NCBI GenBank assembly: GCA_021809805.1
Contig: JAJZKA010000012.1
Location: 1-44,132 of the forward strand
Reading direction: 5' to 3'
Length of the DNA: 44,132 bases
Origin: Actinomycetes bacterium
Lineage (GTDB): Bacteria; Actinomycetota; Acidimicrobiia; Acidimicrobiales; Bog-793
The position numbers and the translations under genes were made by a program. Below the pieces are notes generated by a model. That model was not told the DNA's origin. It worked only from the letters and a program-made list of their open reading frames with translations, and ran no database searches. Of the stretch, positions 9,546 to 17,470 are shown piece after piece. The stretch's first letter is position 1; each line of letters begins with the position of its first letter.

Positions 9546-9665
9546 ATGCCTGATAAGTCCCCGCAGAAGCCCTCCCAGAAGAAGGTCGGCAAGTCGCTCA
9601 AGGAAAAGCGCGCGGCGAAGAAGGAAAAGGAAAAGGAGCAGGAGCGGCCCACCATCGGCCGCTGA
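9546..9665 (+). CDS. 39-aa Lys-rich microprotein MPDKSPQKPSQKKVGKSLKEKRAAKKEKEKEQERPTIGR
   Basis: ATG at 9546, TGA ending 9665, SD-like AAAGGAG upstream. Absent from the ORF track because of its size. Confidence 0.7.
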   Translation: MPDKSPQKPSQKKVGKSLKEKRAAKKEKEKEQERPTIGR

Positions 9666-9712
9666 TGCGCATCGCAGCGCACTCATGGTGACCGCTGTCG
9701 AGGTCGGTTGCT

Positions 9713-10300
9713 TTCCGGCGGGCGGGACTCGATCGCCGTTCCGGGCCCCTGCGATGATGAGTGATGCCCGAGGAACTTCACGCCTAAGGACTCGTGCTGC
9801 GCCGCTGGCGCCCAGAGGACCGCCGGCCGTTCGCCGAGCTCGACGCGGATCCCCCGGGGTAATGGACACGTTCCTTCGAAGCTTGACCAGGCAACCAGGG
9901 CGAGCTCGCCCCGTCCGCCGACGGTGAGTTCGGCCACCACGGCTGTGGGCTGCCAAAGTCGCGGCAACGGGCGCCTTCATCGGTTTCACCGGCCCCGCGG
10001 CCCCGCGATCGCCGCGCATTTCACGCCGGCCGTGGAGATCGGCCGGAGGCTCGCCCACTCGGCGTGGGGACGAGGCGACGCCGCCGACGCGGCAATGCAG
10101 CGCTCGCCGAGACGTCGAACGTGTCCAACTCGCTGAGATCACGCCCTTCACAGCCCTATCCAATTTGCGCCCTACAGCGGCTCGCAATGACCCACGTTCC
10201 CGCCGACGGCTTCGAGCATCTCAATCTTCCTGCCGGCCGCCCGATCCAGTGCCATGTTGCTGGGTCGCCCCGACCCAGCAACATGGCGGGCGCCCGCAAC
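9713..10300 (+). pseudogene. Decayed second copy of the GNAT acetyltransferase gene
   Basis: Co-linear with 650-1250 (gcgggcgggactc; gtgatgcccg.ggaacttcac; ctgcgccgctggcgcc.agaggaccgc; cgccgcgcatttcac.cc.gccgtggagatcgg; cgaacgtgtccaactc), but with an in-frame stop (CGCCTAAGG) and frameshifts. Confidence 0.82.
10252..10286. repeat. Perfect 16-bp inverted repeat with 3-bp spacer: CCATGTTGCTGGGTCG-CCC-CGACCCAGCAACATGG
   Basis: Direct inspection; the arms are exact reverse complements. Confidence 0.9.
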
Positions 10301-10514
10301 GGAGTTGTGTGGTGGTGTGGCCCCGCTCGCTACCAGCAAGACGGGCGTGGGAAACACGAAACCGACTCGACCACAGCAGCAGCGTTCCGTTTCGAACCAG
10401 ATGCTCAAGGTGACCGTGCCAGCCCGGCGGCCAGCGCGGTCGCGTCCCGGGCGCGCGGTCGTGAGGCCGATAAATGATCCGCTCAGCGCCTCTGCGCGAA
10501 GGCGGCGCGCGGCG

Positions 10515-10692
10515 TTCCTTGCCGGGCCATGTTCCAGTAGTCGCGCGTGGTCGGGACACCGAGGAGCACAACGCCGGTGTAGCCAAGCGCCGCACCCGCC
10601 AAGCCGACCAGGCGGCCAGCACGCGGGAACGTCTCGGCGATCTTGTGCCCGATCACCTGGATCCCGACCCCCGTGGTGGTTGCGAACATGGC
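10515..10692 (-). pseudogene. Duplicated 3' fragment of the CDP-alcohol phosphatidyltransferase gene
   Basis: 178-bp block aligned to 1514-1691 with one visible mismatch (1569 C / 10570 A). It stops abruptly at gcgaacatggc. Confidence 0.9.
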
Positions 10693-11420
10693 TCCCGGTA
10701 GGGCCCCGCGTCGCGCTCTTTGGTGATCGCCTCGAACGACGCCCGTGCGGCGTCGTTGCTGCCAGCACCGAACTGGCAGCGCGCCAGCTCGAATCGAGCA
10801 CTGAGCAGCCCGGCGGCGTCCGTGCCGCGTTGGCGCAGGTCAGTGATCTCGAGCTCCGCGAGCCGGGCGTTCCGGGCGGCCTTCATCCGGATCGTCTCGT
10901 CGTCGCCGTAGCCGTGATGGAGCAGTCGGATTACGCGCGCTTCGATCGGCTCGACGCGCGGCGGTGCACCGTTCACCCGCACGAGGCGCTCGTGAACTCG
11001 GCCTTGCCAGCGGACCCGCTGGCGCCGAAAAAGCTTGGCTTCGCGATGCCACAAAATGCCGCCGGAGCGCCCGTCCGCGTCGAGCTCGATCTCGATGGCA
11101 TACGCATCAACCGCCTCGGGCGCTCGAGCGAGGCGCTCATGCAGGCCACTGCCGATCGCGGCGATCTCGTCGGCGTCGATGCTCAGGACCCACTCGGTCC
11201 GGCAATGCTCGAGGGCGACGTTCCAGGCGGCCGCGAAGTCATCTTGCCAAGCCCACTGCACCACGCGTACGCCGGAATGGCGCGCGATCGCGACGGATTC
11301 GTCGACTGACCCCGTGTCGACGACCACGATGACGTCGATCGCGCCTTTGAGCGACGCAAGGCAGGCCCGGAGTGCCGTCGCGCCGTCTCTCACGATCAGG
11401 CAGGCCCCGAGGCTCGGCAT
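10690..11420 (-). pseudogene. GT2-family glycosyltransferase, 3'-truncated at the duplication junction
   Basis: MPSLGACLIVRDGATALRACLASL..DVIVVVDTGSVDES..WAWQDDFAAAWNVALEHCRTEWVLSIDADE..LFRRQRVRWQGRVHERL, TPR-like tail. The frame runs into antisense duplicated DNA and ends at 10653. Confidence 0.72.
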
Positions 11421-11505
11421 CTCCAACCTGCGGCCTCTCCTTGGCGGGCGCTCTGGCCATGCCATCCGCCCGGGTGACACTGCAGTCCGGCAATACTGCC
11501 ATGGA

Positions 11506-11763
11506 GTGGCCAAGCTCAAGCTCGACCTACACGACATCTATAACCGCGGCGACCAGATCGACCGGGCGCTGCGCGAGGTAATAGACGAGGCCGTACGACG
11601 GCACATTCCTCTCGTCGAGATCATCCCGGGCAAGGGGTCTGGACAGCTCAAAAAGCGCGTCCTGCGATTCCTCGAGCAAAAGGAGGTCCGAGCCCTGTAC
11701 CACCGCGTCGAGAAGGACGCCGACAACTTCGGGCGAATCTTCGTCCACTTCCGCTGGAAATAA
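11506..11763 (+). CDS. Smr-domain protein
   Basis: VAKLKLDLHDIYNRGDQIDRALREVIDEAVRRHIPLVEIIPGKGSGQLKKRVLRFL: LDLHD and GKGSG are Smr motifs. GTG start inferred. Confidence 0.82.
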   Translation: MAKLKLDLHDIYNRGDQIDRALREVIDEAVRRHIPLVEIIPGKGSGQLKKRVLRFLEQKEVRALYHRVEKDADNFGRIFVHFRWK

Positions 11764-11852
11764 ACGCGCATAGATACATCACATCTCCTTCAGCGGACTT
11801 TCAGCTTCTTGGGAGATCCTAAAGACGTATCATCGCCCCGAATTCGGTTCGA

Positions 11853-11872
11853 GCCCGCTTGCACGAGCGGGC
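11853..11872. other. Hairpin GCCCGCT-TGCACG-AGCGGGC upstream of the eqolisin gene
   Basis: Perfect 7-bp stem, 6-nt loop. Confidence 0.5.
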
Positions 11873-11891
11873 AGACGCTCGGAGACGCTCA

Positions 11892-13061
11892 ATGCCCCCG
11901 ATCTGCCCCGCTCGCCTCCGGGGGACCGCATCGATGGCGTGCGCAGCCACTCTTGCCGCCGCAGGGCTGGTACCACTCACCGCGATGAACGGTGCGCCAG
12001 CCGCCGCCTCCCGGATCGCTGCGCCCGAGCGGCTCGTCGCTCGGGCGGCGCCAGTCCACGCCTCGCTGAGCGCAGCGCACTATGCCGCAAAAGGCGGCCG
12101 ACTCATCGTCCATTTGAGCCACATCCCGGCGCTGAGCACGTGCGCATTCAGCTCGGGAGCGGGCGTGGTCCGCTACGCGGGCACGTTCGCGTGCGCCGGG
12201 AGGTTCGTCCACGTCGGAATCGTGCACCCCAACTTTGCCAACGTCGCTCGGCGCTGGACGGTGCGTGCTTCGGTGGCGGCGGGCGGGCGACTCCGCCACT
12301 TCGCCTGGGTGATCTCGCTGGCAGCCCGTCCGACGCCGGACACCCCAACGACGAGCCCCACCACCACGTCACCCACACCTGCTTCTACGGCTCCGAGCAC
12401 GCTGCCAACACCGACCTCGCCGACGCCGGGTTCCCTCTCCTCGAACTGGGCGGGTTACTCCCTGCGGGGCAGCGCGGGATCCATCAATGAGGTCGCCGCA
12501 ACCTTTCGGGTGCCGACAGTCAATTGTACGGTGACCCCCCAGGGCCAAGACGCCGAATGGGTAGGCGTCGACGGCACCTCGGGCGCCAGCCTGTTCCAGA
12601 CGGGCGTCGCGTCAAGCTGCGCAAGCGGCGTCCAGCAGAGCACCGCGTGGTATGAGGACATCCAGGGCAACCCTCCCGTCCCCGCGCAAGACCTCTTCAC
12701 GGCAAGTCCCGGTGACCTCATCAGGGCCCAGGTCCAGGAGATCTCCCCCGGCTCATGGCAGTACGTCTTGAGTGATCTCACGAGCGGGCAGAGCGCGAGC
12801 GCATCAATGGCCTTCGACGGGCCGGGCGCCGCTGCAGACTGGATCGAGGAGGATCCAGCGACTGCAACCTATGGCGGAAACGTTCATCTGCTGCCCTATG
12901 CCGATTTCGGCAGCGTAAGTTTCACCGATCTGTCACTGAACGGACAGGCGCCCAGTCTCGACCTCGCCGGCGACGGGATCGCGCTCGTCCAATCCGGTCA
13001 GATCCGTGCGCTACCCACGTCGCCTTCGGGGAACGGCTTCAGCGTCACCTACCAAGGCTAG
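11892..13061 (+). CDS. Secreted peptidase of family G1 (eqolisin / glutamic endopeptidase)
   Basis: Signal-like N-terminus, PT-rich linker (TPDTPTTSPTTTSPTPASTAPSTLPTPTSPTPGS), then SSNWAGY, AEWVGVDG, TAWYED, ADWIEEDPAT and FSVTYQG, the G1 order. Confidence 0.87.
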   Translation: MPPICPARLRGTASMACAATLAAAGLVPLTAMNGAPAAASRIAAPERLVARAAPVHASLSAAHYAAKGGRLIVHLSHIPALSTCAFSSGAGVVRYAGTFACAGRFVHVGIVHPNFANVARRWTVRASVAAGGRLRHFAWVISLAARPTPDTPTTSPTTTSPTPASTAPSTLPTPTSPTPGSLSSNWAGYSLRGSAGSINEVAATFRVPTVNCTVTPQGQDAEWVGVDGTSGASLFQTGVASSCASGVQQSTAWYEDIQGNPPVPAQDLFTASPGDLIRAQVQEISPGSWQYVLSDLTSGQSASASMAFDGPGAAADWIEEDPATATYGGNVHLLPYADFGSVSFTDLSLNGQAPSLDLAGDGIALVQSGQIRALPTSPSGNGFSVTYQG

Positions 13062-13073
13062 TGGGCCCGCGCG

Positions 13074-13424
13074 TTAGTTCGTCGGCGTATCCGGCAGCCA
13101 TAAGGCCAGGTCACTGAGGTAAAGGTCGCCGGCGCAGTCGAGGGCTTCCTCGGGGCTGCCGCCCATGATGCCGCTCGGCAGGAACGAATCCTCGTAGTCG
13201 TCGTGGCTGGCGCGGTAGATGGCGAAGCCCCATAGGCTTGCCGAGCCGGCGTAGCGGAGGCGGCAGAGCTTGATCGCCGTCCCGCCGGGCAGGACCGCGT
13301 CGACGTAGGCGAAGTTCGCCCGGAAGCGGACCTGGAGGTCGGCAAGCTCCGGCCAGCGCTGCCGTGCGTGGCGGCGCAGGCGGTACTCGAGACTTTCCTT
13401 GGTGGAGGTCGGCGCTTTCTTCAC
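13074..13424 (-). CDS. Conserved hypothetical protein (116 aa), passenger ORF inside the IS630 element
   Basis: MKKAPTSTKESLEYRLRRHARQRWPELADLQVRFRANFAYVDAVLPGGTAIKLCRLRYAGSASLWGFAIYRASHDDYEDSFLPSG... downstream of and co-oriented with the transposase, inside the TIRs. Confidence 0.78.
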   Translation of the reverse strand: MKKAPTSTKESLEYRLRRHARQRWPELADLQVRFRANFAYVDAVLPGGTAIKLCRLRYAGSASLWGFAIYRASHDDYEDSFLPSGIMGGSPEEALDCAGDLYLSDLALWLPDTPTN

Positions 13425-13448
13425 GCCCCCATCTTGACGGCCGGCGCG

Positions 13449-14603
13449 TCAGGCGGCGAGCAGCGTCTCATCGGCCGGCCGGTGCGCGTCGAGCCGCTCC
13501 AAGAGGGCGGCCAGGTCCTTGGTGGTGAAGCGCCAGTCGAAGGGCGTCGCCGTCGCGTTGTAGCGCGTCGTGAAGCGCACGAGGCGGTCCGCCAGCGCCG
13601 AGAGGTCGGCGAAGTCGGCCGGCTTGATCACCTTGCGCTGTATGACCGAGAAGACGATCTCGATCTGGTTCAGCCAGGAGGCGTGCACGGGCAGGTGTAC
13701 GAGCTTGGCATGCGGGAAGGCGGCGGCCATCCGCTCGACCGAGCGCTGCCCGTTGTGGGAGGACCCGTTGTCGACGACCCAGTAGACGTTGGCCGCGCTG
13801 GGGTAGGGCTCGCTCGTCATCACCTCCTCGACGAGCTCCATGAACGGGACGATGCCGGTCTTGTCGGCCACTTTCCCGAAAAGGCGTGCCAGATGGACGT
13901 CGTAGGCGCCGAAGGAGGCGAGGGTGCCGCCGCGGTCGTACTCGAACTCGACCCGCCGCCTGCGTCCGGCGGCCGTGCCGAGCTCAGGGTGACAGCGACG
14001 AAGCGCCTGCAGCTGCGACTTCTCGTCGGCCGAGATCACGTAGTCGTGCGGACCGAGCGGGACGCCGCCGAAGGCGCGTTGGTACAGGTCGAGGACTCGC
14101 GCCGCTTTGGTGGCAAAGTCGGGATCGCGGGGGAAGATCCACGACCGGTACTGCCAGGGCTTGATCGCCGCCGCGTGCAGCCAGCGGCGCACCGTCGAGG
14201 ACGAGATCGTCTCGACCAGTCCTTCGCTCACCGCCTGGGCGGCCAGCTCGTGCGAGCTCCAGCGCGAGAGTGGCACCGCCCGCCGCTCGGGCGGTTCGCA
14301 GGCGAGCGCCTTGATGCCGGCGACGACGCCCGCGCCGAAGCGCCGTGGTCGTCCCGAGCGAGCTCGGTCGCGCAGGCCGCCGAGCCCCTCTTGAGAAAAG
14401 CGCTTGCGCCACTTGGAGGCGACGTCGACGCACACTCCGACGCGTCGCGCGATCTCGACGTTCTGCACGCCTTCCGCCGCCAGGAGCACGATCCGCGCCC
14501 GAACGACTGCGGCGTGCGAGACCGTCCGCGACGCCGACCGTTGCTCGAGAACGGCCCGTTCCTCCGGCGAGAGTCGCACTTCGAAGGGTGAGCGACGAGA
14601 CAT
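13449..14603 (-). CDS. IS630-family transposase
   Basis: HTH NVEIARRVGVCVDVASKWRKRFSQEGLGGLRDRARSGRPRRF; DDE region VISADEKSQLQAL, YWVVDNGSSHN, HLPVHASWLNQIEIVFSVIQRKV. Full length. Confidence 0.95.
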   Translation of the reverse strand: MSRRSPFEVRLSPEERAVLEQRSASRTVSHAAVVRARIVLLAAEGVQNVEIARRVGVCVDVASKWRKRFSQEGLGGLRDRARSGRPRRFGAGVVAGIKALACEPPERRAVPLSRWSSHELAAQAVSEGLVETISSSTVRRWLHAAAIKPWQYRSWIFPRDPDFATKAARVLDLYQRAFGGVPLGPHDYVISADEKSQLQALRRCHPELGTAAGRRRRVEFEYDRGGTLASFGAYDVHLARLFGKVADKTGIVPFMELVEEVMTSEPYPSAANVYWVVDNGSSHNGQRSVERMAAAFPHAKLVHLPVHASWLNQIEIVFSVIQRKVIKPADFADLSALADRLVRFTTRYNATATPFDWRFTTKDLAALLERLDAHRPADETLLAA

Positions 14604-14667
14604 GACGACCCCCAGCTCGCGAGGACGCCTTCAAATTACACCGATGTACTTATCGGCGGGACCACTA

Positions 14668-14763
14668 GTCCACCGCCAACTTGCCCGTCGACGCGTTGTC
14701 CCTGACGAGCTCTGGACGGTCCCGCCGCTGACGGCTGGGCCCCGGAGGGATCGGCAGGGTTGA
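14668..14763 (+). pseudogene. Possible short IS5-family transposase N-terminal remnant
   Basis: VHRQLARRRVVPDELWTV..PPLTAGP resembles the VPDELW.LVEPLLP start of IS5 transposases. Very short. Confidence 0.35.
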
Positions 14764-16761
14764 TGAGCAACGGTGCGTTCGAGGTAGTGCGCGGTCCCCG
14801 CGAGATCTCGGCCCCGGTGGATAGCGCCTGGTGTCGGCGCAGCGGGCGCGCCGGCGCGCGATCTCCGGGCGGCCACGAGAATCGACCGTCGCCCGATCTG
14901 CACGCCCGATGGCCAGTCGACCGTGTCTCGAGCGCCATCGAAACGCCGGCTCGCGCCCTCGTGACCCGCTCTCACCCACTTCGTCAGCACTCCGCACCGA
15001 CGGCAGTGCAGGGTGGACGATGACCTGCGCGAATGCGTACTCGCCTCCTTGTTCCGATTGCGATCCAGCCCCTCCCGGGCGCATGGCGGCGGGAGCGCTG
15101 GCGAGCGTCGGCCTCGTCGTGGCGCTCTACGTTCTGCTTCTCGGCGGCGTCGTCCGCGTCTGCTGGGGCGCCGCGACCGCGGAGGGCGAAGCGGCGTCGG
15201 GGTCTTCGAAGTGACGGTCAGCATCTTGTTCGGCACTCGGTTCTTGCCGATGATCCCGCGGTCTGTGGTGGCCGCCACCCACTTGTTCGAGTGGGCCGAG
15301 GTCGTGGTGCTCGGCTGGAGAGGGATCACACCCGTTCTTCTCCCAGCTCCAGAGGCCGCCGGCGGGAGCATCCTCGCCTTCGGCGGCGCGCTGGCCCGTC
15401 TCGCCAGCACCTTCGTGGCGCTGCGCCGGCACCACCGTCGCCTCCCACCGCGCATCGGCTCCGCCGCTCACGTGCTCACCTGCGCGGGCCCGCCCGTGGG
15501 CGTTCCGCCCCTCGCCAGCTGGCTGGCGGCCACGCCGGCGTGCGCGTTGGCGAGCCCTGGCGGCATCGATCGTTCCGGCGCCAAGGGGTCTCGCGTCCAG
15601 GGCCTGGTCCCGGGCAGCAACGAGAGAGGCGTCGCACGGGCACCAAGGCACGCTTCGCCGTCCCCGGCCGAATGATCACCTCGCGTGGCATCTTCTTGGT
15701 GAGCCGTGGGCTCGGCGCCTTGTCGCCGTCGCACCTGCGTCCCTGCGGGTGCGGATCTCGGACCGCTCATTCCGCCCGGAGATCACATCGCGGACCATCG
15801 AGGTGGCAAGCCCGCGGTGCGCAAGCACCTCGTGCTCGGCCTTTGCGGCACTCCAAGCGCCGACGAGGGGATCGAGTCCTTTCTGCACTCGACAGCTCGA
15901 CATCAGCTATCTTGCTTGATATTGCACGCGAGGCCGTGTTCTGCTGCCATTGGTCTTCCGGCGCTCGACGCTCGGCGTTGCCACCACCATAAGGGCGGTC
16001 GCCAGCGCTGGCGGCCGGGTCGCCCGCTCGGATCAAGGGCTGCACCGTTTTCGCCGCTCGATTCCTTGGGCCAGATCCGGTTCGAGCGCTCGCCGCCCTC
16101 AGCATGCTTGGCCGAGCGCGAGCCCTTGTCTTTGCCTACGAAGAACTCGGCCGTCGGGGCGGCGACGACCGCTTGGGCAGGGTCCTTCGGGGTCTTCAGC
16201 GCGGCGGGCCCGTGGCAAGAGACCACCGAGCGGCCTCAAAGACCAAGGCCATCGCCGTCCCCTGGGGCACCACCGGGTCCTCGGCCGGGGGGCGCTCGGC
16301 GTGGGGACGTGAGCCGACGGCGATCTCCCGAAAAGGGACGCAATCCCGCCGGACGCCGGAGACGAGGAGTGGCAGATGAAACGGCTCGCATTTCACCACG
16401 CCAGCCGCTGCTGTCGCGGGGGTGGCGCCTTCACCCTGACAGGCCTGGCGATCCTGCCGAGATCACGATTGTCGGGAGCAACCACCAGACCTACCTCCCA
16501 GACATCGACGACGGCGTCGCTTCGTGCGAGGACTTTGCAAGCGCGGGGGCAACGGGAGCCTTCGACATCCCGCCAGTCGCCACCCAGACCGGCTCCGTCC
16601 ACGTGATCGTTCCTGCCGGCGTAACGGTCGCCCCCCGTCGGATTCTCTCCGGGCGCGCACTGGGTGAGCGGCGGCTACGTCGCCTGGCGTCTTGATCCCG
16701 ACGACACGGTGTCCCACACGGTCGCTTTGATCAATCACGGACCGGCAAGAAGGAGATTGCG

Positions 16762-17139
16762 ATGACTTCACTGAGGGACAAGCTCGCCGAGCGCACAAGG
16801 TCCTACCTCGAACCAGGCGAAGAGATCCAACACGTCTTTCTCGCCCAGTCAGGGCCGAATCCGAACGTCGCCGCCCTGAGTGCGTTCGTCTACCTGTTCA
16901 GCAAATACCGAATTGTGGCGGTCACCGATCAGGAGATCGTCGTCCTCGCGGCCAAGGGCTTTTTCAAACAGTCCGTCCCCGGGCAGCTCCTCGAGCGCCT
17001 GCCGCGCCAGACGGTACTCGGGCCGCCCTCGGGCGCGCTCTGGTCGCGGATCAACGTGCCTGGCGAGAGGCCGAGTTGGGTGCATCATCGCTTCTATCGC
17101 GACCTCCAGGCGGCAGACGCCTACCTGACGGCGCCCTGA
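16762..17139 (+). CDS. Conserved hypothetical protein (125 aa)
   Basis: SD AAGGAG before ATG at 16762. MTSLRDKLAERTRSYLEPGEEIQHVFLAQSGPNPN..FSKYRIVAVTDQEIVVL resembles actinobacterial PH-like small proteins. Confidence 0.72.
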   Translation: MTSLRDKLAERTRSYLEPGEEIQHVFLAQSGPNPNVAALSAFVYLFSKYRIVAVTDQEIVVLAAKGFFKQSVPGQLLERLPRQTVLGPPSGALWSRINVPGERPSWVHHRFYRDLQAADAYLTAP

Positions 17140-17470
17140 CGACGCCGGTGCGCCTCGCCCGATCTCCACGTGCGCATCGCATCGGCCCTCTGACCGCCCG
17201 CGGCCCTGGTGTGAATTGAGGGCGGCCGCCGGGGGCAAGACTCGCCGGTGCGTTCTTGACGCGCCTCGTTGGCTGGTCTCGAAGATCACCGATGCCCAAG
17301 GAAGCTGAGCCGCTCGCGGCCCGTTAGGCCCACCGGACCGCTGGGCAAGTCGCGCGCGCCAGACGGAGCGACCCTTCTCTGGCCGTCCGCGCGCCGGGGG
17401 CGCGGGCACAGCCGAGCCGCGCCGCCGTCCGCGAAGCGGGCGAGGCGCGCCCTAGACCTGCGAGGTGCGC

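Larger units (their letters stand above)
13061..14665 (-). mobile_element. IS630-type element, 1605 bp, bounded by TA at 13059-13060 and 14666-14667
   Basis: Left end GTGGGCCCGCGCGTTAGTTCGTCGGCGTA; right end (reverse complement) GTGGTCCCGCCGATAAGTACATCGGTGTA; 21/29 identical by eye. TA target duplication is typical of IS630. Confidence 0.83.
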
